A stretch of 64,000 bases of DNA from Flavivirga amylovorans (GCF_030540875.1 NZ_JAUOEM010000011.1:33056-97055), one strand, 5' to 3'. Shown: positions 50,945 through 60,946, numbered from the stretch's first letter. Translations and numbers: made by a program. Notes: a model not told the origin generated them from the letters alone.

Positions 50945-52075
50945 ATGAAATTTGAATTAAAAGCAAAAGATACTCAAAGTAAAGCAAGAGCGGGTAAAAT
51001 AACAACCGATCATGGTGTTATAGAAACACCCATTTTCATGCCTGTTGGTACAGTTGCGACTGTAAAAGGAGTACACCAACGTGAGTTGAAAGATGATATA
51101 AATCCAGACATTATTTTAGGTAACACCTATCATTTGTATTTGCGCCCTCAAACGCATATTCTTGAAAAAGCAGGCGGACTTCATAAATTCATGAATTGGG
51201 ATAGAAATATTTTAACAGATTCTGGAGGGTATCAGGTATATTCATTATCAGCAAATAGAAAAATTAAAGAAGAAGGTGTTAAGTTTAAATCACATATAGA
51301 CGGTAGTTACCATACGTTTACACCCGAAAATGTTATGGAGATTCAGCGTACTATTGGAGCGGATATCATTATGGCTTTCGATGAGTGTACGCCGTACCCA
51401 TGTGATTATAACTATGCGAAACGTTCTATGCATATGACGCATCGTTGGTTAGATAGATGCATCAATCATTTAGAAAAAACACCATTAAAATACGACTATA
51501 ACCAAGCGTTTTTCCCAATTGTACAAGGGAGTACTTATAAAGATTTGCGTAAACAATCTGCAGAATATATTGCAAACTCAGGAGCTGTTGGTAATGCCAT
51601 AGGCGGCTTATCTGTTGGAGAACCAGCAGAAGAAATGTATGCCATGACGGAGGTGGTTTGTGCTATTTTACCAGAAGAAAAGCCACGTTATTTAATGGGA
51701 GTAGGAACACCAATCAATATTTTAGAAAATATTGCGTTAGGTGTAGATATGTTTGATTGTGTGATGCCTACAAGAAATGCCAGAAATGGGATGCTATTTA
51801 CAGCCCATGGTAGTATAAATATTAAAAACCTTAAATGGGCAGACGATTTTTCACCTATAGACGATATGGGGATAACATTCGTAGATACGGAATATAGTAA
51901 AGCCTACTTGAGGCATTTATTTACAGTTAATGAATTGCTGGGTAAACAAATAGCGACCATACACAATTTAGGTTTCTATTTATGGTTGGTTCGAGAAGCA
52001 AGAAAACATATATTAGCAGGAGATTTTAAAACATGGAAAGATACAATGGTAAAGCAAATGGATAATCGTTTATAA
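50945..52075 (+). CDS. tgt: tRNA-guanine transglycosylase
   Basis: The product has 376 aa. Catalytic motifs are present: DSGGYQVYSL near residue 92, MAFDECTPYPCDY near residue 140, IGGLSVGEP near residue 218, and VDMFDCVMPTRNARNGML near residue 264 (Asp nucleophile). It exchanges guanine-34 for preQ1 in tRNAs with GUN anticodons. The usual zinc ligands (C-x-C-x-x-C) before YSKAYLRHLF are missing; the region reads DDMGITFVDTEYSKAYLRH. A -7-like box TAGGTTTG lies at 50915. The permease gene follows 5 bp on. Confidence 0.94.
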   Translation: MKFELKAKDTQSKARAGKITTDHGVIETPIFMPVGTVATVKGVHQRELKDDINPDIILGNTYHLYLRPQTHILEKAGGLHKFMNWDRNILTDSGGYQVYSLSANRKIKEEGVKFKSHIDGSYHTFTPENVMEIQRTIGADIIMAFDECTPYPCDYNYAKRSMHMTHRWLDRCINHLEKTPLKYDYNQAFFPIVQGSTYKDLRKQSAEYIANSGAVGNAIGGLSVGEPAEEMYAMTEVVCAILPEEKPRYLMGVGTPINILENIALGVDMFDCVMPTRNARNGMLFTAHGSINIKNLKWADDFSPIDDMGITFVDTEYSKAYLRHLFTVNELLGKQIATIHNLGFYLWLVREARKHILAGDFKTWKDTMVKQMDNRL

Positions 52076-52080
52076 TATTT

Positions 52081-53157
52081 ATGAAGATTTTAGATTGGTA
52101 CATATTAAAACGTTATTTGTTTACATTTTTAATGATGTTGCTACTGTTTATACCTATTGGAATAACAGTGCATCTTGCTGAAAAGATTGGTAAGATTTTA
52201 GAAAATGAAGTTCCTTTTTGGGAAGTCATGGTCTATTTTTTAGACTTTACGATCTATTTTGCTCACTTACTTTTTCCGTTGTTTTTATTCCTGTCGGTTA
52301 TTTGGTTTACATCTAAACTAGCAAATAATACAGAAGTTATTGCCTTTTTAAGTTCTGGTGTTTCATTTACACGTTTTTTAAGACCTTATATGATAGGAGC
52401 TTCTGTAGTTGCTGTATTAGCAATTGTTTTAGGGCTGTTTTTAGCTCCTAAAGCAAGTGAGGGGTTTAATAATTTTAGCTACAAATATTTAAAAAGGGGG
52501 AAAAGTGCTGTAGATAATAAAGATGTATTTAGGCAAATAAATGATAACGATATTATTTATGTGAGCGATTTTGATGTAAAAAACAAAGAAGGAAGATACT
52601 TTACTTTTGAGCACTTTGAAGGAAACCAGCTTGTTTCTAGAATAACAGCCAATAAAATAAAATATATAGAAAAAGATACCATATATCAATTAACAGATTA
52701 TGTTAGAAGAAATATTGGTCTAGATGGAGATAAAATAGAAAAGCTCAAGAAAAAAGATACCCTTTTCGCTTTTCACGTAGACGATCTTATTCCTGTAATA
52801 TATGCTGCTGAAACAAAAATGTATGGCGATTTAAAACGTTTTATAGAAAAAGAAGAAGCCCGAGGCTCATCTAATGTTGGTCGTTTTCAATTGGTTTTAT
52901 ATAGAAAGTGGAGTTTGCCAGTTTCGGTATTTATTTTAACAATTATAGCTGTGGCAGTTTCGTCAAAAAAGAGACGAGGAGGTATGGGCGTTAATTTAGC
53001 TGTTGGTATTTGTATCGCTATGGTTTTTGTGTTCTTCGATAAGATTTTTGGCGTTATGGCAGAACAATCCGATTTTTCACCGCTAGTCGCAGTATGGTTT
53101 CCTAATATCATTTTTGGTATTTTAGCAACTTACCTTTTGTACAATGCCAAACGCTAA
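52081..53157 (+). CDS. LptF/LptG family permease
   Basis: The product has 358 aa with six predicted membrane helices, three at each end, flanking a periplasmic beta-jellyroll domain (about residues 130-270). The start MKILDWYILKRYLFTFLMML is characteristic, as is FLPLFLFLSVIWFTSKLANN-like sequence near residue 65. The two LptF/G subunits with LptB2 extract lipopolysaccharide from the inner membrane. Only one permease is in view. It follows tgt by 5 bp and overlaps the exporter gene by 14 bp. Confidence 0.9.
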   Translation: MKILDWYILKRYLFTFLMMLLLFIPIGITVHLAEKIGKILENEVPFWEVMVYFLDFTIYFAHLLFPLFLFLSVIWFTSKLANNTEVIAFLSSGVSFTRFLRPYMIGASVVAVLAIVLGLFLAPKASEGFNNFSYKYLKRGKSAVDNKDVFRQINDNDIIYVSDFDVKNKEGRYFTFEHFEGNQLVSRITANKIKYIEKDTIYQLTDYVRRNIGLDGDKIEKLKKKDTLFAFHVDDLIPVIYAAETKMYGDLKRFIEKEEARGSSNVGRFQLVLYRKWSLPVSVFILTIIAVAVSSKKRRGGMGVNLAVGICIAMVFVFFDKIFGVMAEQSDFSPLVAVWFPNIIFGILATYLLYNAKR

Positions 53158-54040
53158 GACTAAAAATTACTTACACCTTCATTTTTTAGTTTTTATAGCA
53201 GGTTTTACAGCTATTCTTGGAGAATTAATTACCATAAAAGCAATTCCCTTAGTTTGGTATAGAATGATAATGGCGTCTATTTTAATGTTTATTTACATTA
53301 AAGCAGCTAAAGTCAAACTAAAAATCACACTAAAATCCCTTCTCAGGCTATCTTTAGCAGGAATTATAATAGCCTTGCATTGGATAACTTTTTTTGGAGC
53401 TATAAATGAAGCTAATATATCCATAGCATTAGCAATGTTTTCTACAGGAGCCTTTTTTGCGTCTTTTATAGAACCTATAATTTACAAGCGAACTATTATT
53501 TGGTATGAAATTCTTTTTGGTATTATAGTAATAATTGGTGTTTTTATAATCACACAGAGTGAAATTAAATATCTAACTGGTATTCTTCTAGGAATTTCTT
53601 CAGCATTTTTTTCTTCATTATTTGCAGTGTTAAACGGGACATTTTTAGTAAGACATACCGCAACAGTTATTTCATTTTATGAGTTTATAAGTGGTGTTGT
53701 ATTTATATCTATTTATATTTTATTTTTTGGTGATGGATTTTCTTTAGATTTTTTCAATTTAAAAGCCTCCGATTTTGGATACCTTTTTATATTATCCTCA
53801 ATTTGTACAGCCTATGCTTTTATTGCATCCGTTTATGTTATGAAACTAATTAGCCCATATACGGTTGTATTAACATATAATTTGGAGCCTATTTATGGTA
53901 TCGTTATGGCCGTAATATTATTTCCAGAAAAAGAGCAAATGAGTGCATCATTCTACTACGGAGCTATAGTCATTATAACCACAGTAATTTTAAATGGAGT
54001 TTTAAAAAATGCAAGAAAATTAAAAAGTAAGCATACTTAA
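53144..54040 (+). CDS. EamA/DMT superfamily transporter
   Basis: The product has 298 aa with ten membrane helices in two EamA repeats (first: LHLHFLVFIAGFTAILGELI onwards; second from residue 150). IALHWITFFGAINEANISIA is a typical first-repeat end. Members export amino acids, nucleosides or other metabolites. The start overlaps the permease stop by 14 bp and translation may be coupled. Confidence 0.92.
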   Translation: MPNAKTKNYLHLHFLVFIAGFTAILGELITIKAIPLVWYRMIMASILMFIYIKAAKVKLKITLKSLLRLSLAGIIIALHWITFFGAINEANISIALAMFSTGAFFASFIEPIIYKRTIIWYEILFGIIVIIGVFIITQSEIKYLTGILLGISSAFFSSLFAVLNGTFLVRHTATVISFYEFISGVVFISIYILFFGDGFSLDFFNLKASDFGYLFILSSICTAYAFIASVYVMKLISPYTVVLTYNLEPIYGIVMAVILFPEKEQMSASFYYGAIVIITTVILNGVLKNARKLKSKHT

Positions 54041-54111
54041 CAGTTTAAGAAAATTAAAGTTTTTATATTTGTACGCTAACCTTAAAATTAAATAGCTAAA
54101 ACTAAATTCTT

Positions 54112-55065
54112 ATGGAATATTTAGAATTTGAACTCCCTATAAAAGAGCTAGAAGATCAACTACAAAAATGTAGAGTGATTGGAGAAGAAAGTGAAGTAGA
54201 CGTTACTGAAACGTGTTCTCAAATTGAAAAGAAGTTAAAAGAAGCCCAAAAAGATATTTATAAAAATCTAACACCTTGGCAAAGAGTACAATTATCTCGA
54301 CATCCAAACAGGCCATATACATTGGATCATATAAAGGCCATTTGTGGTGATTCATTTTTAGAATTACATGGAGATCGTAATATAAAAGATGATAAAGCGA
54401 TGATTGGTGGTTTAGGTAAAATTGGAGATCAAACGTTTATGTTTATAGGCCAACAAAAAGGCTACAACACGAAAACCAGACAATATAGAAATTTTGGAAT
54501 GGCTAATCCCGAAGGGTATCGTAAAGCGTTACGTTTAATGAAATCTGCTGAAAAATTCGGTATTCCAGTTGTATCATTAATAGATACCCCAGGTGCTTAT
54601 CCTGGTTTAGAAGCAGAAGAACGCGGACAAGGAGAAGCTATCGCCAGAAATATTTTAGAAATGACTCGTTTAAAAGTTCCTATTATTGCTATAGTAATTG
54701 GAGAAGGAGCATCAGGAGGCGCATTAGGAATCGGTGTTGGAGATAATGTATTGATGTTAGAGAATTCTTGGTACTCTGTAATATCTCCAGAGAACTGTTC
54801 TTCAATTTTATGGCGTAGTTGGGAATATAAAGAACAAGCAGCGGAAGCTTTGAAGTTAACAGCAACAGATGCTATGAAGATAAAAGTAGTAGATGGCGTT
54901 ATTAAAGAACCACTAGGAGGTGCACATAGAGATCGTGAAAAAACATTTTTAGCAGTAAGTAATGCCATAGTAAAATCTTATGAGGCATTAAAAAACTTAT
55001 CACCAACAGATTTGATATCTCAGCGTATGGAAAAATATGCAAACATGGGGGTATTTAAAGGGTAA
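54112..55065 (+). CDS. accA: Acetyl-CoA carboxylase carboxyltransferase subunit alpha
   Basis: The product has 317 aa, the normal length. Motifs: [20 protein letters not shown] near residue 62, [19 protein letters not shown] near residue 84, [20 protein letters not shown] near residue 160, and [16 protein letters not shown] near residue 200 (oxyanion hole). It transfers carboxyl from biotin to acetyl-CoA in fatty acid synthesis, together with AccD, which is not in this window. A TATATTTG box at 54064-54071 is its likely promoter. Confidence 0.97.
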   Translation: MEYLEFELPIKELEDQLQKCRVIGEESEVDVTETCSQIEKKLKEAQKDIYKNLTPWQRVQLSRHPNRPYTLDHIKAICGDSFLELHGDRNIKDDKAMIGGLGKIGDQTFMFIGQQKGYNTKTRQYRNFGMANPEGYRKALRLMKSAEKFGIPVVSLIDTPGAYPGLEAEERGQGEAIARNILEMTRLKVPIIAIVIGEGASGGALGIGVGDNVLMLENSWYSVISPENCSSILWRSWEYKEQAAEALKLTATDAMKIKVVDGVIKEPLGGAHRDREKTFLAVSNAIVKSYEALKNLSPTDLISQRMEKYANMGVFKG

Positions 55066-55233
55066 GCCTTTTAAAACCATAACATAGAAAAATCTGAAAC
55101 TTTAAGTTTTGGATTTTTTTATGCTTATCAACAATATTTTTAAGTTATTAACAGTTAAATTGTTAATGACTGGTGAGTAACCATAATTCATTTTTTGTTT
55201 AAAAACCCTTTCTTTTTAATTACTTTCGTAAGT

Positions 55234-56772
55234 ATGAAACAACCTAACCAAGTTCAAGGATATAAAGTAGATAAAAGTACTATTATTAGTCTGGAGAAGG
55301 GTAAAATACCTCCTCAAGCCCTTGATTTAGAAGAGGTTGTGCTTGGAGCAATGATGATTGATAAGAAAGGAGTCGATGAAGTTATTGATATTTTAAGCCC
55401 AGATGCATTTTACAAAGAAGCACATCAATACATTTTTGAAGCGATTTTTCAATTATTCGAAAATAGTGAACCTGTAGACTTATTAACCGTTTCCACGCAA
55501 TTAAAGAAAAGTTCAAAACTGGAACTAGCTGGTGGCGATTTTTACCTTATTTCGCTAACACAAAAAGTATCTTCTTCTGCCCATATTGAATTTCATGCAC
55601 GTATTATTTTGCAGAAATTTATTCAACGCAGTTTAATTAAGATTTCTAACGAAATTATAGAAGATTCTTATGACGAAACTAAAGACGTTTTCGATTTACT
55701 AGATAAAGCAGAATCAAAATTATACGAGGTTACACAAGGAAATATTAAGAAATCGAGTGAAACCGCTCAAGATTTAGTCATACAAGCCAAAAAGAAAATC
55801 GAAGAAATTTCGAATAAAGAAGGGCTTAGTGGAATTCCAACAGGTTTTAATAAATTAGATAAACTAACATCAGGCTGGCAGCCGTCCGATTTAATTATAG
55901 TTGCGGCACGTCCAGGGATGGGGAAAACGGCTTTAACGCTTTCTATGGCGAGAAATATTGCGGTAGATCAAAATATACCAGTGGCATTCTTTTCTTTAGA
56001 GATGGCATCCGTGCAATTAATAACGCGTCTAATTTCTAGCGAAACAGGTTTGTCTTCTGAAAAATTGCGTACAGGAAAACTTGAAAAACATGAGTGGGAG
56101 CAACTCAATGTAAAAGTAAAAGGCTTAGAAAAAGCACCCCTTTTTATTGATGATACTCCATCGCTGTCCATATTTGATTTAAGAGCAAAAGCACGTCGTT
56201 TATCATCTCAACACGGTATTAAATTAATCATGATTGATTATTTACAGTTGATGACAGGTGGGCCTAGTCATGGAGGAAATCGTGAACAGGAAATTTCTAT
56301 GATTTCCAGAAACCTTAAAGCATTAGCCAAAGAATTAATGGTTCCGGTAATAGCATTATCACAGTTATCTCGTGCAGTTGAAACACGTGGAGGAAGTAAA
56401 CGTCCTTTACTATCAGATTTACGTGAATCTGGAGCGATTGAGCAAGATGCCGATATTGTATCGTTTATTTACAGACCAGAATATTATAAAATTGAAGAAT
56501 GGGATGATGATGAACGATCTCCAACAGAAGGGCAGGCAGAATTTATTATTGCAAAACATAGAAATGGTGGTTTAGAAAATATACGATTAAAGTTCCTTGG
56601 TCACTTAGGTAAGTTTGATAATTTAGATGATTTTGACTCACCTTTTGAGTTTCATTCTAAAATGAATGCAGCTGCGAATGATGATACTTTCAAAGCAGAT
56701 GATTTTAAAGCAAGTCCAGATCAAGCTTTCGGAAGCTCGTTCAATGATGATGATAATGATGTACCATTTTAA
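55234..56772 (+). CDS. dnaB: Replicative DNA helicase
   Basis: The product has 512 aa from ATG 55234 (MKQPNQVQGYKVDK); a TTG at 55195 is an extension that overlaps the promoter area (TACTTTCG near 55219). N-terminal DnaB domain with PPQALDLEEVVLGAMMIDKK; C-terminal RecA-like domain with Walker A RPGMGKTAL near residue 228, Walker B LIMIDYLQLM near residue 330, and SDLRESGAIEQDADI near residue 395. It unwinds DNA at the replication fork. The C-terminal tail DDDNDVPF is acidic. Confidence 0.97.
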   Translation: MKQPNQVQGYKVDKSTIISLEKGKIPPQALDLEEVVLGAMMIDKKGVDEVIDILSPDAFYKEAHQYIFEAIFQLFENSEPVDLLTVSTQLKKSSKLELAGGDFYLISLTQKVSSSAHIEFHARIILQKFIQRSLIKISNEIIEDSYDETKDVFDLLDKAESKLYEVTQGNIKKSSETAQDLVIQAKKKIEEISNKEGLSGIPTGFNKLDKLTSGWQPSDLIIVAARPGMGKTALTLSMARNIAVDQNIPVAFFSLEMASVQLITRLISSETGLSSEKLRTGKLEKHEWEQLNVKVKGLEKAPLFIDDTPSLSIFDLRAKARRLSSQHGIKLIMIDYLQLMTGGPSHGGNREQEISMISRNLKALAKELMVPVIALSQLSRAVETRGGSKRPLLSDLRESGAIEQDADIVSFIYRPEYYKIEEWDDDERSPTEGQAEFIIAKHRNGGLENIRLKFLGHLGKFDNLDDFDSPFEFHSKMNAAANDDTFKADDFKASPDQAFGSSFNDDDNDVPF

Positions 56773-57076
56773 AAATTAATCTATCATTCCTGCGTAGGCA
56801 GGAATCTACTTCTACTTTACCTTTGATTTACTATATGTTCAAGAAATTGAAACATGGATAGAATAGACAAGACGAAAATAGTTTTAAAGTAATTAATACT
56901 GATTATCATCCTATTTATAGGGTTTAGAAAGAGAGATATAGTTTTATAAATATTGTTCGAACAAAATGTTAAAACGTTTTAATCGGAAGAAAATTTAAGT
57001 ATCTTTCAACATCAATAAGAGTCTCAGTCATTTCAAAAAGGAACGACCGAGAAATCTCATAAAGTTTCGCTTCAAA
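56773..57076. other. Gene-free gap with a palindromic hairpin
   Basis: At 56786-56805 lies ATTCCTGC-GTAG-GCAGGAAT, a perfect 8-bp hairpin of a kind that I recall as a frequent intergenic element in flavobacterial genomes; it may serve as the dnaB terminator. No gene or clear promoter is seen in the rest. Confidence 0.55.
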
Positions 57077-58336
57077 TTGAAAAAGTTATTTATAAGTTTA
57101 CTCTTTATATTAATAGGTATTAATACCTATGCATCCTATATTCTTATACCCATGGATGCAGAAAGTCAAAAAAATCACCTAAAAGCATATGGTATTACGT
57201 ATTGGACACTTAATAAGGAATTAAAAGTAAAATGGCTTTTAAATTATAGAGGAGGTTCTTTTTTATTACCAGATACAGAGGCTATTCAGCGAGAGTGTCA
57301 AATCCGTGGTATTTCTTTCGAAGTCATTTCAAACTCAAAAGTAGAAAGCATTTTAGAAGAAATAAGCAGTCCAAGCAAAAATATGGAAGCAGTAATTTTA
57401 GAAAAAGCTCCCAAAATAGCGGTTTATACACCAAAAGGAAAATTACCTTGGGATGATGCTGTTACTATGGTATTGAAATATGCTGAAATACCTTATGAAA
57501 CTGTTTACGATGAAGAAGTGTTAAATGATGGTTTATTATTGTTTGATTGGTTGCATTTACATCATGAAGATTTCACAGGTCAATACGGTAAATTTTATGG
57601 TGCTTACAGAGCAGCTTCTTGGTATATTCAAGAAAAAAAAGAAGCAGAAGCATTAGCAACAAAACTAGGTTATAGTAAAGTATCTCAAGAAAAATCAGAT
57701 GTAGCTTTAAAGATTAGAGACTATGTTGTTGGAGGAGGATTCATGTTTGCTATGTGTAGCGCAACAGATAGTTTTGATATTGCTTTATCTGCTGAAGGTA
57801 TTGATATTTGTGAGCCTATGTTTGATGGAGATGGAAGTGATCCTGCCTATCAAAACAAAATTGATTATAATAAAACATTTGCTTTTTCTAATTTCACATT
57901 GGAACGTAGCCCAGTTGTTTATGAGTTTTCCTCTATAGATATGACTAGCAAACGAAGAATTCCTAAAACAATCGATTATTTTTCATTAATGGAATTTTCT
58001 GCAAAATGGGATCCCATTCCAACAATGTTATGTCAAAATCATACAGCTTTGGTAAAAGGCTTTATGGGGCAGACAACATCTTTTACTAGAGATGAAATAA
58101 AATCGAATGTATTAGTTATGGGTGAAACAAAGTCGAATGGAGAAGCTAAATATATCCATGGTATAAAAGGAAAAGGATTCTTTACTTTTTATGGAGGACA
58201 TGATCCTGAAGATTATCAGCATAGAGTAGGAGACGCTAAGACAGAATTGGACTTACATCCAACATCTCCAGGCTATAGACTTATTTTGAATAATGTATTA
58301 TTTCCAGCTGCTAGGAAAAAGAAACAGAAAACTTAG
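57077..58336 (+). CDS. Exported protein of the family commonly labelled 'asparagine synthetase B' in Bacteroidota
   Basis: The product has 419 aa and starts at TTG 57077, which opens a clean signal peptide (MKKLFISLLFILIGINTYAS). It lacks the N-terminal Cys and glutaminase domain of real AsnB, and is exported, so the database label is probably wrong. VVGGGFMFAMCSATDSFDIA near residue 218 recalls a class I glutamine-amidotransferase-like nucleophile elbow, and KGFFTFYGGHDPEDYQHRVG near residue 372 recalls the ThuA-like end with a His. The substrate is unknown. It is convergent with the lipoprotein gene, 7 bp apart. Confidence 0.72.
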   Translation: MKKLFISLLFILIGINTYASYILIPMDAESQKNHLKAYGITYWTLNKELKVKWLLNYRGGSFLLPDTEAIQRECQIRGISFEVISNSKVESILEEISSPSKNMEAVILEKAPKIAVYTPKGKLPWDDAVTMVLKYAEIPYETVYDEEVLNDGLLLFDWLHLHHEDFTGQYGKFYGAYRAASWYIQEKKEAEALATKLGYSKVSQEKSDVALKIRDYVVGGGFMFAMCSATDSFDIALSAEGIDICEPMFDGDGSDPAYQNKIDYNKTFAFSNFTLERSPVVYEFSSIDMTSKRRIPKTIDYFSLMEFSAKWDPIPTMLCQNHTALVKGFMGQTTSFTRDEIKSNVLVMGETKSNGEAKYIHGIKGKGFFTFYGGHDPEDYQHRVGDAKTELDLHPTSPGYRLILNNVLFPAARKKKQKT

Positions 58337-58343
58337 CATTTGG

Positions 58344-58778
58344 CTATTCAACAACTTGTATAGTTCTTTCGAAAGTGTATACAAAACCATCTGCACCAGA
58401 ACCTTCCGATTGATCATTTTGATCTATGACCAGCTTGTTACCAGTAATTGTATAACGACCAATTTCATCACCATCAATAGTAAGAAACGATTTTCCTTCA
58501 ACATTTTTAACTGAATAGGAGTAAGTACCAGAATCTAGAGCATCTTGTTTAGTATCATCCGTATTTTTATTCTCAACTTCGATTTCAAAATCTACTTCAT
58601 TAAAAACCCAAACAATGGTTTTTAATGAAAATTCATCATTAACACCAGCGATACCTCCAGTTGTTTTAATCAAATTCCACTGAGCAATTACAGTTTGAGG
58701 TTCAGGATTATTATTATCTACAGAACAACTAGTAAATAAGAATAAACTAGATAACACAATTAAGAAATACTTTTTCAT
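58344..58778 (-). CDS. Lipocalin-like lipoprotein
   Basis: The product has 144 aa from ATG 58778 (an ATG at 58799 adds seven residues before the signal). Lipobox F-T-S-C with Cys18. The mature part opens with AQWNLIKTTGGIAGVND, then beta strands, TYSYSVKNVEGKSFLTIDGD and YTITGNKLVIDQ, as in the small lipocalin-like domain proteins of Bacteroidota. Ligand unknown. A single gene. Confidence 0.78.
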   Translation of the reverse strand: MKKYFLIVLSSLFLFTSCSVDNNNPEPQTVIAQWNLIKTTGGIAGVNDEFSLKTIVWVFNEVDFEIEVENKNTDDTKQDALDSGTYSYSVKNVEGKSFLTIDGDEIGRYTITGNKLVIDQNDQSEGSGADGFVYTFERTIQVVE

Positions 58779-58897
58779 ACTTTTTAAATTAGTATTCATC
58801 TATAAAGATGGTAAAAGACTAAAATGGTTGCGTTATAATTTTAATAAAAGTTTGATTATATATACTTTGGCTAAAGTTTAGTGTGAAATTAGTAAGT

Positions 58898-59320
58898 ATG
58901 AAGTTTTTTCAAAAAGAAATAAAATTGCCACCTTATACAAGAGGTTTTCATTTAATTACAAATAATATTCTAAGTGCTATTCCAGAAATTGGACAAATAG
59001 AAAAAGGGCAAATGCAAGTATTTATTAAGCATACCTCTGCCAGTTTAACGATAAATGAAAACGCTGATGCTACAGTGAGATCAGATTTTGAATCCCATTT
59101 TAATGTCATGGTTCCTGAAAATGCTCCTTATTATAAACACACGTATGAAGGTTCGGACGATATGCCAGCACATATTAAGGCTTCGTTACTTGGAGCGTCT
59201 GTAAACATTCCAATTACAAAAGGAAGATTAAATCTAGGGATTTGGCAAGGAGTATACTTGTGCGAGCATAGAGATTACGGTGGAGCAAGGACCATTGTTA
59301 TTACTGCTTTTGGAGTTTAA
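58898..59320 (+). CDS. yjbQ: YjbQ family protein (secondary thiamine-phosphate synthase-type)
   Basis: The product has 140 aa from ATG 58898; a GTG at 58883 is an alternative. Motifs: IKHTSASLTINENADATVRS near residue 45, HIKASLLGASVNIPITKGRL near residue 93, and GVYLCEHRDYGGARTIVIT near the end. The family replaces a missing ThiE weakly in vitro, but its true role is not established. The box TATACTTTGG at 58860 is a possible promoter. Confidence 0.93.
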   Translation: MKFFQKEIKLPPYTRGFHLITNNILSAIPEIGQIEKGQMQVFIKHTSASLTINENADATVRSDFESHFNVMVPENAPYYKHTYEGSDDMPAHIKASLLGASVNIPITKGRLNLGIWQGVYLCEHRDYGGARTIVITAFGV

Positions 59321-59406
59321 AATAATGCTATTATAAAAGAAGACGTTTTGTGATTTAGAAATTAAATTTATTGAATATCCGTAATCTATCATAACCCATT
59401 GTCCGC

Positions 59407-59469
59407 TCGAGCGCAGTCTAGAGGTCATCAAATCTAAAGTGCTCAAAATAAGGTCTCGACTGCGCTCGA
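59407..59469. repeat. Inverted repeat, flavobacterial REP-like element
   Basis: The arms TCGAGCGCAGTC (59407-59418) and GACTGCGCTCGA (59458-59469) are exactly complementary and GC-rich compared with the surroundings, 39 nt apart. I remember this 'GACTGCGCTCGA' wording from many Flavobacteriaceae intergenic regions. It could fold as a long hairpin in the yjbQ 3' region. Confidence 0.6.
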
Positions 59470-59544
59470 CCTGACATTCAAGTTGTTATTATGACACATT
59501 GCGGACAATCAAATTAAATTTTAAAGAAGAAATATAAAACCAAA

Positions 59545-59577
59545 AAAAATCCGATTCAATTAAGAACCGGATTTTTT
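59545..59577. terminator. Terminator of the thrS-infC-rpmI-rplT unit
   Basis: The arms AAAAAATCCGATT and AACCGGATTTTTT pair with one mismatch around a 7-nt loop, 39 bp after the rplT stop on the minus strand. It also faces yjbQ. Confidence 0.8.
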
Positions 59578-59615
59578 ATTAAGCGAATAATATGTTTAAC
59601 AATAGGCGAAACGCC

Positions 59616-59960
59616 TTATTTTACTTTCTCTATAACAGCTTTAAAAGCCTCAGGGTTATTCATAGCTAAATCTGCTAAAACCTTACGGTTTAATTCAATA
59701 TCATTAGCTTTTAATTTCCCCATGAATTGAGAATAAGATAAACCATGTTCTCTGGCTCCTGCGTTAATACGCGTAATCCATAAAGCACGGAATGTTCTCT
59801 TTTTGTTTCTACGGTCTCTGTACGAGTATTGCATCGCTTTGTCAACCGCATTTTTTGCTACTGTCCAAACGTTTTTACGTCTTCCAAAGTAACCTTTTGC
59901 TTGTTTAAGTACCTTTTTTCTTCTAGCTCTTTTAGCTACAGAATTTACTGATCTTGGCAT
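59616..59960 (-). CDS. rplT: 50S ribosomal protein L20
   Basis: The product has 114 aa: [20 protein letters not shown] at the start, [20 protein letters not shown] and [20 protein letters not shown]. It is needed early in 50S assembly and in many bacteria binds its own mRNA. It is last in the conserved order thrS-infC-rpmI-rplT. Confidence 0.98.
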   Translation of the reverse strand: MPRSVNSVAKRARRKKVLKQAKGYFGRRKNVWTVAKNAVDKAMQYSYRDRRNKKRTFRALWITRINAGAREHGLSYSQFMGKLKANDIELNRKVLADLAMNNPEAFKAVIEKVK

Positions 59961-60106
59961 AATTTTAATTGTTTTTTGTAGTAGGCGTCCCGAATTTATT
60001 TCGAGAACTTTTTTATTTCTTAACTCGTAAATTTAAAATCTACATTCGTTAATCAGTGAGCCTAACTCCAGGGTTTATAAATAGTGTTTAACCGATTAAA
60101 ATAATA

Positions 60107-60304
60107 TTACTTTAAACGTAACATTGTTTTAATATTATCCTCATCTGCCTTATGTACTAATGTATCATGAGTCAGAGCAAGTTTACGCTTTTTAGACTTC
60201 TTTGTTAAGATGTGACTTTTAAAAGCATGCTTTCTTTTAATCTTTCCGGTACCAGTTAACTTAAACCGTTTTTTGGCACTAGATTTTGTTTTCATTTTAG
60301 GCAT
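60107..60304 (-). CDS. rpmI: 50S ribosomal protein L35
   Basis: The product has 65 aa: [20 protein letters not shown] with the basic [11 protein letters not shown] core. It lies 146 bp before rplT and 93 bp after infC on the minus strand. Confidence 0.98.
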   Translation of the reverse strand: MPKMKTKSSAKKRFKLTGTGKIKRKHAFKSHILTKKSKKRKLALTHDTLVHKADEDNIKTMLRLK

Positions 60305-60397
60305 TTTCTTCTCCTAGTTTTAATTATTTCGCTTAATTACTTTAGTGCTGATCTCGTTTCAGCATCTTATCTTTGAGTATATAACTATATATTCTTG

Positions 60398-60946
60398 TTA
60401 TTTTTTTGGAGCAATAAACATAGTCATACGTTTACCTTCTAAACGTGGCATTTGCTCTACTTTACCAAGTTCTTCTAAATCTTGCGCTAAACGCAATAAT
60501 AAGATCTGACCTTGTTCTTTAAATATAATGGATCGTCCTTTAAAAAATACAAATGCTTTAAGCTTTGCGCCTTCTTTCAAGAATTTCTCAGCATGTTTCT
60601 TTTTAAATTCATAATCATGATCATCCGTTTGAGGTCCGAAACGAATTTCTTTAATGATAACTTTTGTCGCTTTAGATTTTAAAGCCTTATCACGTTTCTT
60701 TTGTTCATAAAGAAACTTTTTATAATCCATAACCTTACAAACAGGAGGATCAGCGTTTGGAGAAATCTCTACAAGATCTAATCCTTGCTCATCAGCTATT
60801 TTTAAAGCATCTCTGGTAGAATAAACACCAATTTCTACGTTGTCTCCAACAAGACGTACGTTAGGTGCACTAATCTTAGAGTTTATTTTATGTTTATCCT
60901 CTTGTATAACCCTTCTATTGGGTTGATTTCTTCTTCGAATTGCTAT
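60398..60946 (-). CDS. infC: Translation initiation factor IF-3 with a non-AUG start
   Basis: The product has 182 aa if it starts at ATA 60946 (reads as [12 protein letters not shown]). The frame is conserved far upstream of the first ATG (60730): [40 protein letters not shown] and [20 protein letters not shown] form the whole N-terminal domain, so the ATG is internal. ATT 60940 is an alternative start. IF-3 genes typically use rare start codons (AUU in E. coli), allowing IF-3 to repress its own translation. C-terminal domain: [20 protein letters not shown] and [15 protein letters not shown]. It lies 31 bp after thrS. Confidence 0.95.
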   Translation of the reverse strand: MAIRRRNQPNRRVIQEDKHKINSKISAPNVRLVGDNVEIGVYSTRDALKIADEQGLDLVEISPNADPPVCKVMDYKKFLYEQKKRDKALKSKATKVIIKEIRFGPQTDDHDYEFKKKHAEKFLKEGAKLKAFVFFKGRSIIFKEQGQILLLRLAQDLEELGKVEQMPRLEGKRMTMFIAPKK

